Notes under the pieces: generated by a model
What the model saw: the letters and a program-made list of their open reading frames with translations, nothing else
Told to the model about the DNA's origin: nothing
Database searches by the model: none
Part shown: piece by piece, positions 8,158-16,453 of the stretch
Position numbering within the stretch: position 1 is the first letter of the stretch
Layout of the letters: each line of letters opens with the position of its first letter
DNA from: an uncultured Paracoccaceae bacterium
GTDB lineage: Bacteria; Pseudomonadota; Alphaproteobacteria; Rhodobacterales; Rhodobacteraceae
NCBI GenBank assembly: GCA_947488605.1
Contig: CANKZJ010000002.1
Span: forward strand, 310,001-374,000
Reading direction: 5' to 3'
Length of the DNA: 64,000 nt
Made by a program: the position numbers and the translations under genes

Positions 8158-8340
8158 TTAGCTCGCTAGAGTGACTGTTTCCCACTTCGCATCGATATCG
8201 CAAACAACACTATCAACGCTTGGGAACCGTCGGTCTACCCCCTCGGATTTCTCATCAGAGCCAATCTGAATTTTAGTTTTCTTTTGGTGCTTCGTGCTGT
8301 CATTCTTGTCTTTCACAAAGTTAAAGTGCGCAACTGACAT
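8158..8340 (-). CDS. Possible small hydrophilic protein
   Basis: A 60-residue, highly charged reading frame (lysine- and aspartate-rich, no membrane segment) starts at ATG 8340 with GAGAGAGG about six bases upstream. It ends 23 bases before the PepSY-like gene, so it could be the first gene of that operon or just a leader. No family recognised, and short length makes it uncertain. Confidence 0.35.
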   Translation of the reverse strand: MSVAHFNFVKDKNDSTKHQKKTKIQIGSDEKSEGVDRRFPSVDSVVCDIDAKWETVTLAS

Positions 8341-8440
8341 TCTAGGCCTCTCTCAATCTTCAACGAACAATGCGATCCAAACGTACCGCATTGCTGTAGT
8401 GCTGAATGACACAGGACAAATGAACTGCTTCGGAATGAAT

Positions 8441-8458
8441 TGTTAATGAACTGTTAAT
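8441..8458 (-). promoter_or_regulatory. Candidate response-regulator box (TGTTAAT direct repeat)
   Basis: TGTTAAT occurs twice with an 11-bp start-to-start spacing (8441-8447 and 8452-8458), placing both copies on one face of the helix. This is the geometry OmpR-family regulators bind. It lies about 100 bases upstream of the small ORF/PepSY/regulator/kinase operon, so autoregulation is a reasonable guess. The link to this regulator is inference. Confidence 0.4.
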
Positions 8459-8864
8459 CTTTGGTGCCTCGCGACACATACGAGTAACAGCAAGATTAAA
8501 TCAGAAAACGACTTGTTGCTGCCGACAGAAGGAATTTGCTTGCTGGCTGCCCCCCCAACATTGATCCAATTCAATTGTGTAACGGGACAGTGCATACTTG
8601 AAGAAGAGTTACGAGGCGAAAAATGCTTTTGGCGCGAGCGCAGCAAAGGTTCGCTTTTCGCCCTTCTGGATAGATGCGGCGGGAAACATCAGTATTTGGG
8701 ATTGGCTCGAAGTTATCATTCGCGGCGCATACACATTGGAAAAGAATGGACCATGGCCCCAAGTGTCCGCTTTCTTCAAGTTCACAATTTAGCTCGCGCT
8801 TGCAGCAAATTTCTGCTTCCCGCCCTTTGCTGTCGTCTGTGCATCAAGCAGCACCTGACACTCT

Positions 8865-8954
8865 GGGCTTACTCCGGACCTTCGCCGCAATATGAACCAA
8901 GTTCTGCTATGCGGACAAACCGGACTTGTGCGCACGCGGCTAGTGCTGACGCGG
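8865..8954 (+). repeat. Copy of a dispersed degenerate intergenic repeat
   Basis: Shares GGGCTYACTCCGGACC at its start and GACTTGTGCG ... GCGGCTAKTGCTGACGC at its end with 20573-20664. Confidence 0.6.
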
Positions 8955-9239
8955 AAACCCTTTGTACGTGCTGTAAGCCTCTCGCCGCAGCGCGGCTTGA
9001 TTATCGAAGCGGTCGTTAGACCTTGTTGCACCACGGCGAAGTCAAACCGCCCTTTCGTAGCATGACGATTGAAACAAAAACGCCCAACCTGCTTGATCGT
9101 TGGCCAAATCAAACAACGCGGTTGTTAGTGTAGTTCGGCTGGATATGTCTCTCAGCTGTTGCGTAGTTTTAAGGAAGTTGAACCTTCCTTAAGAGCGGCA
9201 TAAGGTGTTTTCTTTTGCACCTCCTGCCGATATCCTGCG

Positions 9240-9310
9240 CCACACTGACCGAATTTCTTGGATAGACGACCAATGTAGACATCCACGGCATTTGTCATGG
9301 CGTCAGATTG
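9240..9310 (-). pseudogene. Remnant of an OmpR-type regulator C-terminus
   Basis: The reverse frame reads DAMTNAVDVYIGRLSKKFG, close to DPLTNVVDVYVGRLRRKIG in the intact regulator at 10572-11243. This is the recognition-helix part of the winged-helix domain. Sequence on both sides is not regulator-like, so only a fragment of a former paralogue survives. Confidence 0.6.
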
Positions 9311-9403
9311 CGCACCCGAAGTCACCTGCGACAAACAACTTGTTAGTGTTGTCCTAAATGATGGGTTAAGAACCGGTTGGTGTTTGACACCTTAGATATT
9401 CGT

Positions 9404-9445
9404 GCGCGGGCCTGCGGCTGGGGGTATTTGAGTGCAGACCCGCGC
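9404..9445. other. GC-rich hairpin
   Basis: GCGCGGGCCTGC (9404-9415) pairs with GCAGACCCGCGC (9434-9445) over 12 positions with one mismatch and an 18-base loop. No T run follows, so it is not a standard terminator. It lies about 120 bases past the stop of the lipoprotein gene at 9569. Confidence 0.45.
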
Positions 9446-9568
9446 GCCCATATCTAGTTCCGTGAGTGAGTGAGTGTTCGGGCAACTCTTCGTCAGCCCG
9501 ACATTGCTTGCCTTGGACAAGCGGTAAATCAGTCACAAGCAGAAGAAGTGGTTAAGAAACCCAGTTCG

Positions 9569-9973
9569 TTATAGACGCGCTGGGTTGCCACGTACCAGAA
9601 CGCTACGATCTGAAATTCCTCCATTGTCGCGCACCCAGTTGATCTGGTTGCCATTTCGATAAAACGTCACGCAACGCTCTTCGCCATTGCCGAAAGTTGC
9701 CCAACGACGGCAATACTGATTGCCTTGTACCCGCCAAACGCCTGTTTCTGTACGTCCGCGATATGAAATCGCCATCCTGGATGCTGTCGTATAGTGGATG
9801 ACGTATTCGCCGTCTGAGTCTTCGCCATCAAGTGAATTGCCCACGAGGGATCTCGAAATTTCAGCGCCCGTCATTTTTGTGAATCCATCAGCGACGAGTT
9901 GTTCGCTCGGAGATGTGCAGGCACCAAGAATGATTGCGGCGAGGCCGATGAGGGCGCATTTAGTGTGTTTCAT
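9569..9973 (-). CDS. Small outer-membrane or periplasmic lipoprotein
   Basis: The 134-residue protein has a lipoprotein signal ending in the lipobox LGAC (Cys about residue 19). The mature part contains MTGAEISRSLVGNSLDG, a central Y/W strand region (YRGRTETGVWRVQGNQYCRRW) and a second cysteine (ERCVTFYRNGNQI), a pattern seen in DUF995-like small secreted alphaproteobacterial proteins. Two cysteines could form a disulfide. Function unknown. It is alone between non-coding stretches. Confidence 0.7.
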   Translation of the reverse strand: MKHTKCALIGLAAIILGACTSPSEQLVADGFTKMTGAEISRSLVGNSLDGEDSDGEYVIHYTTASRMAISYRGRTETGVWRVQGNQYCRRWATFGNGEERCVTFYRNGNQINWVRDNGGISDRSVLVRGNPARL

Positions 9974-10571
9974 TTTGTTACTCTTTGTTGGTAGAAGCGT
10001 GCTCGAAAAGCAGATGATGAAAGCTGCATAGCCATCACTCTGGTACCGTTAAACCCGCCAATTTTGTTTTAACTCCAAGTTCATCCGACGTTCATTTCTT
10101 GGCGGTCGAAGATCAAGCCGACCGTCAGAATTTTGGGTCCTCAGGTTTTCATTTTGAAAAGTAAGCTCGGCTTTTTTAGCTTCATCTTCGGCGTGTTGGC
10201 TGCAATGGCACAAGACTCTCTCGTGGCCTCTCCAACCCGGCCTAGATGTCTCCGGGATATGCATTGATGGCAGCGCGGACGGCGTCTCAAACTCTAACCC
10301 TTAGGTTGGCCGTGGGTTTTTCCGAAACGCTAAAGGCCTAACATTGCCAAGTGATGGAAATTATGATGCTTGCGCTCGAGACACTCTTCCTGCGCCTTTG
10401 CGACCCCGGCGCCCCTTGTCAGTATTACTGTGACATCTTGGGCATGCAAATCCACGAAGACCACGAGGTTGGATAGCCTGATGACAAAACGAGCCCTAGC
10501 CACCCTGAGTTCAAAATCTCAACCACCGAAAAACCTGCGCTTCCAGTACGAGGTTGGCTTCGAGCCAAGGT
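9974..10571. other. Intergenic stretch, mostly empty
   Basis: No intact gene. A fragment resembling a VOC/glyoxalase domain lies at 10375-10473; the remainder shows nothing I can interpret. Confidence 0.4.
10375..10473 (+). pseudogene. Possible VOC/glyoxalase-domain fragment
   Basis: The frame reads LRLCDPGAPCQYYCDILGMQ, similar to the FYCDVLGM-type start of glyoxalase/VOC domains, then meets a stop; the following frame (PDDKTSPSHPEFKI) is also compatible. Only one segment is recognisable, so the call is tentative. Confidence 0.3.
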
Positions 10572-11243
10572 TCATGTCATGCGGTAGCCTACATTTCGCA
10601 GTGTCACGATTCGCGCGCCCTCTGCGCCAATCTTACGGCGGAGGCGGCCGACATAAACGTCCACGACATTGGTCAACGGATCAGCGTTTAGGCCCCAAAC
10701 GACGTTGAGAATCCGTTCACGGGACAAGACGCGCCCGGTGTTGGTCAGAAAAAGCAAAAGCAAATCACGCTCTTTTTTTGACAGGTCAATCTCAGTGTCA
10801 TCCACAGAGACCTGTAACGAGGATCGATCGAACTTCAGTGCGCCGCTGGTGATGAGTGTCTCGCTGACATCTGTTGCATACCCCTTGGCCCGACGGTGGA
10901 GCGCTTCGACGCGCGCAATCAATTCATCAAAATCGAACGGTTTCGTCAGATAATCGTCAGCACCTATTTTTAGACCGCTGACTTTTTCTTCCGGGCTGTC
11001 TAGCGCAGTTAGCATCAAGATTGGTGTCTTTGACCTGCGCGCACGCAGTTTACGGCACACATCTTGCCCCTGAATCCCGGGCAACATGAGATCAAGCAAG
11101 ATCACATCATAACTGTTGACCGCCGCATGTTCGAGCGCATCGTCACCGTCAGCGACATGATCCACGGACCAGCCTTCAGCAGCCAGTCCACGCCGGATGA
11201 AATCGGCGACCCGCGTTTCGTCTTCGACCAGTAAAATATTCAT
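10572..11243 (-). CDS. OmpR-family response regulator
   Basis: The 223-residue regulator has acidic residues E7/D8, phospho-acceptor Asp51 (VILLDLMLPG), Thr79 and Lys101 (DDYLTKPFDF), then a winged helix ending DVYVGRLRRKIGAEGARIVTLRNVGYRM. Its gene follows the cognate kinase by about 112 bases and is last in the four-gene set P-loop NTPase, ABC-like protein, kinase, regulator. A likely start at 11243 has AGGAAC upstream. It is the natural candidate to bind the TGAACG repeats found in the intergenic regions of this block, but this is inference. Confidence 0.9.
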   Translation of the reverse strand: MNILLVEDETRVADFIRRGLAAEGWSVDHVADGDDALEHAAVNSYDVILLDLMLPGIQGQDVCRKLRARRSKTPILMLTALDSPEEKVSGLKIGADDYLTKPFDFDELIARVEALHRRAKGYATDVSETLITSGALKFDRSSLQVSVDDTEIDLSKKERDLLLLFLTNTGRVLSRERILNVVWGLNADPLTNVVDVYVGRLRRKIGAEGARIVTLRNVGYRMT

Positions 11244-11355
11244 AAGGATTGTTCCTATCTTTACTGACTAACCGCTCCCACATCCGCACAATGGGTTATG
11301 ATACTGGTTTCAAGTCATATTTGACCGCGCAAAATCAAGCTTTGCGCTTCGTTTA

Positions 11356-12924
11356 CTACAATTCTGATGCAACCATTTTTGTGCGTGGTTTGCGTGGAAT
11401 ATCTATGACGACGCGCAGCCCGCCCTCGCTACCCTCTTCGAGTTGCACCGTACCTTCATGCGCTTCCACAATGGATTTGACGACTGGAAGACCAAGCCCG
11501 CTTCCCTCGATACCCTGACCGGATGCGTTGGATCCCCGAAAGAACCGGTCAAAGGCCTGAGATTTTTCTGCAGCGTTAAGTCCTGGACCGTTGTCTTCAA
11601 CCGCGATGATGCATGATGGTCCGTTATCCTTAACAGAGACAGTGATCATCGGACCGCCGTAGCGTCGCGCATTCTGCAAAAGTGCAAGAACAGACTGGCG
11701 CAAGCGGACTTCGTCTATGCACGCGTTCACGGTTTTGTCGGGCTCGTCAATTATGACCGATCCAGGGAACATTGACGCGGCATCCCGCACGACCTTGCGC
11801 ATATCAATGTCTTTGCGGTCAAGCCGGAGTTGACCGGCTTCAAAACGCGCCACAGTTAACATATCGTCGACGATCTGATTAGTGTGTTTAGCAGAATCGC
11901 GGATACGAGCGAATGCATCCGATACATCATCGCTAAGGTTCGCAGACGTGCGCAGTGTGACGTCTGCTTCACCGAGTATAATTGCGAGGGGTGTGCGAAG
12001 CTCATGGCTGATGTCGGCCATCAACCGTTTGCGATTTTCCTCACCATTCTCAAGCTTGTCGATCAATTGCTGAAGCTCGGCAGTGCGTGCCGCGACTGTG
12101 TCTTCAAGGTGCTTCTTCTGTTCCGCACGGCTGGCTTCTCGTGCGGCGAGGCCCTCGCTCATACTGTTCAGGACCGTACCAAGCTCTTGAAACTCAAGAC
12201 TACCTCCAAGATCTACGGTCTCTGAATAGTCAGAATCCCGCAGGCTCCGAAAGCGTTGCTGCAATTGAATGATAGGTCTACGTATCTGTCCGTTGAAAGA
12301 CAACAGGCTGACAATGATCGTCGCGATAGCGATGACCAAGATGATATAAACCAGCTTTTCATTCCAGGCACGAAAGGCCGACGCCTCGGCAAGGACTTCG
12401 TCGGTTTCTTCTCGCTCTTCGGCAAGAGCGGCTGCGATCTTGCGATCAAGCTGTTCGTCGATGTCGCCGTCAAGAAGTGCTGCTAGGCGCTCAATCTGAA
12501 TGAAGGTGTCGATCGGGTCGCCTGATGCTGTCAGTGTCGCGATGGCCGCATCCACAGATCTGATGTCAGCTTCGATGGTATCGAGAAGCGCAAGTTCTTC
12601 GATCTCTTCGTCACCCACCATTTCGATTTCGCGGTTTATGACATTTCGAATATCAGCGAGGTTTTGTGTGATCGTTTCGCGTAACTCGCGTTCCAACGCG
12701 CCACCGTCGCGGTCACCGATCAGCAATGCGTCGCCATGCTGTTTAAACAAACGATAAAGGTTCGCTTCCAGCCTCAGATGAAGACCATAAGATTCTTGCG
12801 CCAGTTGTGTGCGGGTGTCCCACCAGCGTGATTTGTCGAGGCTATAGAGCGTCATGCCAGCGAGCCCGCCGATCAATCCAATAATGACGACGGCGTAAAT
12901 GCCAAAAAGAGTTGTCGAGCGCAT
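11356..12924 (-). CDS. Sensor histidine kinase with long periplasmic helix domain
   Basis: The 522-residue kinase has transmembrane helices at about 7-29 and 191-211 bounding a 160-residue periplasmic domain very rich in Glu/Asp, Leu and Ala (probably a helical bundle, acidic enough to bind cations). HAMP (about 212-262) is followed by a coiled coil (about 262-300), His307 in LMADISHELRTPLAI, N box around Asn418 (LLQNARRYGG), G1 EDNGPG (443-448) and G2 GSGLGLPV (474-481). It starts five bases after the stop of the ABC-like gene, so all are likely one transcript. Ligand unknown; the nearby EF-hand and poly-Asp protein makes calcium or another divalent ion a plausible guess. Confidence 0.9.
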   Translation of the reverse strand: MRSTTLFGIYAVVIIGLIGGLAGMTLYSLDKSRWWDTRTQLAQESYGLHLRLEANLYRLFKQHGDALLIGDRDGGALERELRETITQNLADIRNVINREIEMVGDEEIEELALLDTIEADIRSVDAAIATLTASGDPIDTFIQIERLAALLDGDIDEQLDRKIAAALAEEREETDEVLAEASAFRAWNEKLVYIILVIAIATIIVSLLSFNGQIRRPIIQLQQRFRSLRDSDYSETVDLGGSLEFQELGTVLNSMSEGLAAREASRAEQKKHLEDTVAARTAELQQLIDKLENGEENRKRLMADISHELRTPLAIILGEADVTLRTSANLSDDVSDAFARIRDSAKHTNQIVDDMLTVARFEAGQLRLDRKDIDMRKVVRDAASMFPGSVIIDEPDKTVNACIDEVRLRQSVLALLQNARRYGGPMITVSVKDNGPSCIIAVEDNGPGLNAAEKSQAFDRFFRGSNASGQGIEGSGLGLPVVKSIVEAHEGTVQLEEGSEGGLRVVIDIPRKPRTKMVASEL

Positions 12925-12929
12925 GCTGG

Positions 12930-14453
12930 TTAGCCTTGTTCGTTATCTGACATAATAGGTGCGTTTGCCGTTTCCGCTACAATGATCGTTGCAGGGGTCA
13001 ATTCGCGTAGGGTATTGATGAGGCTGGTTTGAGCAGGCTCCGCAGACCAACGCAACGATGCAATTACGATGACATTACTTTTGCCAAGCACTGCACGTGC
13101 AAGATCCAGACGTAGAGATTGCGCAGCCGTCAGGCCTTTGCCGTTCTGAGATATTCGCTGGCTCAATCCCCCTGATGCGCTCAACAACGGTCCAAGGCCA
13201 AATGCAGTCAAGGCCTGAGTGATGCGTTTGTCAGACGGACGTTTCCGGCTCATCAAGGTTGCAGACCGCCGTAAACTACCCTGCAAACCAAGGTGATCAT
13301 CGCCGATATGGGCGATCCTTGGCCGCTCTTTTTGCCCATCAAAGCGGACATCAACGCTGTCGCTTGTATCAAGACCAGAGATATTTCTGGCAGGTGTTTG
13401 GCACGCATAGTCGGGCAGTTTGGTAACTTCGCCACCATTCGCAAAAAACGCTATCCTTTTGCCTCGATACGTTCCGCTCAGCGTAACCGAAACGGGTTCA
13501 TTCAGTGAGCGCGACCGCCGCCTTATGACAGGTTCACGTAAAAGCCGTAGGGCCTTTTCGCGTGCAACACGCCAAGCGCAATATTTATCCCATGCGGCCC
13601 CAATGTCCTGCATCGGCATGGCGACAAGAGCCAGAACCGAAAGGCTTGCAGCGACGGTGGCCGGCGCAAGACCATGTCTGCTGGCAAGCCACAACATCGT
13701 CAAACCGGACAGCGATACGCCGACCTGCAGAATCGCTTGAAGCCCTGATGTCCGGCTCCGGCGGGCAACAGCATCATCGCGTAGCGACGCGCCTTGCCTG
13801 TCCAGTGAGCATAATTCTCGGTTCGTTCGCCCCATCAGATCAAGATCGGGTGCGATAGAAACACGTTCGATCATTGCAATCGCAATATTGGCACGGCGAC
13901 GGCGCAACTGACGGTGACGTCGTTTAAGATGCCAGGCAGCAAAAACCATCACCAAAAGGGCAAGACCCAGCGGTAGCAGACCCGTCGTCGCAAGGACAGG
14001 ATCAAGGGCAAATAGGATCGCAACAGCGCCGGGCAGAACCACCGACGCAGACAGTAAATCGGGCAAACCACGCCCGAACCATAACCGCGCTGCAGACAGA
14101 TCACCAACAAATCGCAAGGACAACGCCCCTACCCGGCGTTCGTCATGACGCGATTTTGGTAGCTGCGCGATCTGCCTATACAAGGCGTGGCGCAAGGCAA
14201 TGGCATAGCTTTGCCCGAGGCCTTCAGCACGACGGCGCGATAGCAGCAAGCAGATGGCGGCGACAATGCCAGCTACGGCCAGTTCAAGCATCGTGTAGAT
14301 CGAAAGTCCGCCACCTGCATGCAACGCGGCGAAAGCATCGCGCGTGGCAAATGCGCCGGCAGCAAGGGCTGCTGCTTGCACGATCCCGCAAGATACAATG
14401 AGGACCGCGTCAATGACGCGGTCCCTTGTGGCCAGAGTGGGGAGGGTTCTCAT
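12930..14453 (-). CDS. ABC-exporter-like protein with degenerate ATPase domain
   Basis: The 507-residue product has the layout of an ABC half-exporter (six predicted helices at about 14-36, 53-72, 133-152, 156-176, 240-258, 262-283, then a C-terminal domain), but the nucleotide-binding part is degraded in every motif. Where Walker A should be is GKRIAFFANGGEVTKL (no GxxGxGKS/T), the Q loop reads IAHIGDDHLGLQGSL, the signature is LTAAQSLRLDLARAVL instead of LSGGQ, and Walker B is VIVIASLRW without the acidic pair. It is unlikely to hydrolyse ATP. Length is normal and the frame is open, so it may have been kept for a non-transport role. Start at 14453 overlaps the previous gene by four bases (ATGA). 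Confidence 0.75.
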   Translation of the reverse strand: MRTLPTLATRDRVIDAVLIVSCGIVQAAALAAGAFATRDAFAALHAGGGLSIYTMLELAVAGIVAAICLLLSRRRAEGLGQSYAIALRHALYRQIAQLPKSRHDERRVGALSLRFVGDLSAARLWFGRGLPDLLSASVVLPGAVAILFALDPVLATTGLLPLGLALLVMVFAAWHLKRRHRQLRRRRANIAIAMIERVSIAPDLDLMGRTNRELCSLDRQGASLRDDAVARRSRTSGLQAILQVGVSLSGLTMLWLASRHGLAPATVAASLSVLALVAMPMQDIGAAWDKYCAWRVAREKALRLLREPVIRRRSRSLNEPVSVTLSGTYRGKRIAFFANGGEVTKLPDYACQTPARNISGLDTSDSVDVRFDGQKERPRIAHIGDDHLGLQGSLRRSATLMSRKRPSDKRITQALTAFGLGPLLSASGGLSQRISQNGKGLTAAQSLRLDLARAVLGKSNVIVIASLRWSAEPAQTSLINTLRELTPATIIVAETANAPIMSDNEQG

Positions 14454-15514
14454 GCGGCCACGTCGTTGGTTGCCCGGCGCATCAGCGGTGCAACATGCTG
14501 CACAATGACGTCGGGAGTGCGAAGGTCTTCGCGTGACAGGATCGGCAGGTTGGTCACTTCGGCGGCTTCGGCTGCCGCAAGCGGTGAACAACTGACCATG
14601 CCAGAGATCGCGAAAGGCGTCAGATCGACCTGCTCAAGCACCACCTTACCGCCCAGAGCGCTCAGTGCGTCTGGTGCTGCGAAAAGGATGCCGTCCAACC
14701 GGTCGCGGATAGCGGATGATTTGAGGATTGCGCGGGTTTCTTGCTGGAACACCCCGTCAGCGATCTCGACCACAACTATTTCTGCCCCACGTGCGGCGGC
14801 TGTCGCCACAAGCGTGTTAAAGCCTGCCTCGATCTGCTCCATGGGCATCCGGAACGTTGTCGGCATACCGACATCGGTGAAATCCAGTGCCAGTGCGCCG
14901 CCATCTTCAAAGCTGTTAAAATCGCCAAATGCACCGGTGCCTGTCGCCTTAACGCCCGCAACCGAATAGCCCGCACGCAGCAGCCCGTGTGCAAGGCTGG
15001 AGGCCGCAGTTGTTTTACCCGAATTCATTGAGGCCCCAAAGACCCCGATCACAGTCACTTGGTTATTCGCAGGAAGTTGCGGCAAGACATAGTCCGCAAT
15101 GTTCATGATCTGGCCATACGCACCGGTCAGAAGGCCGATTGGCTTCAGTCGGGTCGGCTCGGCCATGCGGATATGCGCGGCATCAATGCGGCCAGCCACA
15201 CCACCGCCCGCGACAAGATCAATCAGATCATCGTCAATCACGGCGCTGGCGAGAAACTGGTCAGGGGCATATCGGTCGCCAAGGCACAGGACGACGAAGT
15301 CGTTGGGGTAGCTTTCTGAGGCACGCCGCTCGGCCAGTTGAATTTTCTTATGTTGTCCGATCTCAGCGATTTGGCACAGGATCAGGTCGCCGGCTTTGGC
15401 GGCATCGAAGTTTGTAGACAGGTCGCGGACGTCAGAGCGATTCACGCGGCGGGTTGTAAACGCCCATTTGGCAGTGTTGCACAGCGTGGCGTTCAGTTGG
15501 GTCATCTTGGTCAT
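14450..15514 (-). CDS. P-loop NTPase of uncertain family (MobB/DUF1611-like)
   Basis: The 354-residue protein has an N-terminal region of about 155 residues (GDLILCQIAEIGQHKKIQL, LGDRYAPDQF, LVAGGGVAGRI) and a C-terminal nucleotide-binding domain with Walker A GASMNSGKT at about 160-168. It continues LLRAGYSVAGVKATGTGAFGD..., and VVVEIADGVFQQET looks like the Walker B strand. This resembles SIMIBI-class proteins such as MobB or DUF1611, but I cannot place it exactly. Start at 15514 is chosen for AGGAG seven bases upstream. It overlaps the ABC-like gene (ATGA), so the two products are probably made together. Confidence 0.65.
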   Translation of the reverse strand: MTKMTQLNATLCNTAKWAFTTRRVNRSDVRDLSTNFDAAKAGDLILCQIAEIGQHKKIQLAERRASESYPNDFVVLCLGDRYAPDQFLASAVIDDDLIDLVAGGGVAGRIDAAHIRMAEPTRLKPIGLLTGAYGQIMNIADYVLPQLPANNQVTVIGVFGASMNSGKTTAASSLAHGLLRAGYSVAGVKATGTGAFGDFNSFEDGGALALDFTDVGMPTTFRMPMEQIEAGFNTLVATAAARGAEIVVVEIADGVFQQETRAILKSSAIRDRLDGILFAAPDALSALGGKVVLEQVDLTPFAISGMVSCSPLAAAEAAEVTNLPILSREDLRTPDVIVQHVAPLMRRATNDVAA

Positions 15515-15588
15515 TGGTCTACTCCTGGTGAGACATTTGTGATGGCCCTGTTTTGACGTCTTCACCTGACTGCTTTCCGGCAAACAAA

Positions 15589-15636
15589 TGAACGTCTGTT
15601 GGATGGATGAATGAATGTCACATGAACGTATGAATG
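15589..15636. promoter_or_regulatory. TGAACG/TGAATG repeat cluster upstream of P-loop gene
   Basis: TGAACG occurs at 15589-15594 and 15623-15628, with TGAATG at 15608, 15612 and 15631. The same TGAACG pair occurs at 16180-16196 upstream of the EF-hand gene. It lies 75-120 bases upstream of the P-loop/ABC/kinase/regulator operon start. Candidate operator for the local response regulator. Confidence 0.4.
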
Positions 15637-15678
15637 TTCGCTCATCCCGGTTGCCATTACTGCAAAGGCATAGGCACC

Positions 15679-16077
15679 TTAATCATCATCATCATCATCA
15701 TCATCGTCGTCGTCTTCCCTATCGTCGCTGTCATTCCGGTTGTTCCGACTGTTCCTATCGCTCCGGTCATCTCTGTCGTTGTCAGAGTCGCGAGCGTCTG
15801 ACTTATCTTGGCGCAATTCATGAATTGTAACGCGACCATCGTTATTGTGGTCGGACTGCTGGAGTATCTGAAAAGCCCCGTCGCGGCCAAACGCGTCAAA
15901 AAGCTCGTCAAAACTCAGTACATTGTCAGAGTTTGTATCCACCGACCGAAAACTTGCCGTCTGTGCGGCTACTGGCGATAACAAACAACAAAAAAATGCA
16001 ATCACGATTGTGAACCGCACGGCAGTTTTGCGCGACGGCACCGCTATCGGAAACGAAGGAAGGGACCAGTTTTGCAA
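15679..16077 (-). CDS. Secreted EF-hand protein with poly-aspartate tail
   Basis: The 132-residue protein has a hydrophobic export signal (about residues 20-39, ending SPVAAQ). Two EF-hand loops follow: DTNSDNVLSFDE and DHNNDGRVTIHE, with acidic ligands at positions 1, 3, 5 and 12. After this comes a charged D/R/N-rich linker and a C-terminal run of 11 aspartates encoded by GAT/GAC repeats. It should bind calcium in the periplasm or outside the cell, and the acidic tail could bind further cations. It lies between the P-loop/ABC-like/kinase operon and the divergent DUF4956/VTC pair. Regulatory repeats are present upstream. Not an RTX or Hint protein. Confidence 0.85.
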   Translation of the reverse strand: MQNWSLPSFPIAVPSRKTAVRFTIVIAFFCCLLSPVAAQTASFRSVDTNSDNVLSFDELFDAFGRDGAFQILQQSDHNNDGRVTIHELRQDKSDARDSDNDRDDRSDRNSRNNRNDSDDREDDDDDDDDDDD

Positions 16078-16453
16078 TTTACGCCCTCCTTACATTGGGC
16101 AATTGATACACGGCCTAAAATCCGTTTGTTCAAAGGAAAACCGTAGCGCTGGTAGATGACAGCCATCCTGTCACAAACATGAACGTCAGGTGAACGCGAA
16201 GGTTCCATGCGGCCAAAGGCCAATGGCGCCCGCACAGACCAAAGCATTGCTTAGAAAACGAACGTCATCTGACCATGTATTAGAAGGCATGATCCAGAGG
16301 GAGACATGTGGCCTGAAAGTCAAACTGTCATCTTTCGTTCATAAAAGTGTTACATGGCCTTCACCCTGCATGCAGACCCGCGCCATTTCTGACTGCCATC
16401 TATTTTGTCAAATGCTGACCATCCTGGCAGCAATGACTGAAATGGATTGAACA
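16078..16453. other. Divergent promoter region
   Basis: About 375 bases between the EF-hand gene (minus) and the DUF4956 gene (plus), no ORF of note. It contains the TGAACG direct repeat at 16180-16196 and GAACGTCATCTGACC near 16259, so it probably drives both genes. Confidence 0.5.
16180..16196. promoter_or_regulatory. TGAACG direct repeat with 11-bp spacing
   Basis: TGAACG at 16180-16185 and 16191-16196, one helical turn apart, the usual layout of OmpR-family sites. It lies about 100 bases upstream of the EF-hand start and 260 upstream of DUF4956. Confidence 0.5.

Larger units (their letters stand above)
8459..9568. other. Long intergenic stretch with remnants and repeats
   Basis: About 1.1 kb without an intact gene. 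It contains a dispersed-repeat copy (8865-8954), a perfect 9-bp inverted repeat TTAAGGAAG/CTTCCTTAA (9169-9192), a response-regulator remnant (about 9240-9310), a GC-rich hairpin (9404-9445) and a GTGAGTGAGTGAGTG run near 9462. Open frames here are short and lack family resemblance. Confidence 0.5.

Noticed and set aside
8513-9019. 168-residue plus-strand frame
   Set aside because: Runs through a dispersed-repeat copy, is rich in Cys/Arg/Ser without domain pattern and has no ribosome-binding site.
10049-10264. 71-residue minus-strand frame
   Set aside because: No ribosome-binding site and no family similarity; composition as expected for chance.
14319-14969. 216-residue open frame across the P-loop/ABC gene junction on the plus strand
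   Set aside because: Low-complexity Ser/Arg/Ala composition and opposite to two coupled genes with real motifs.
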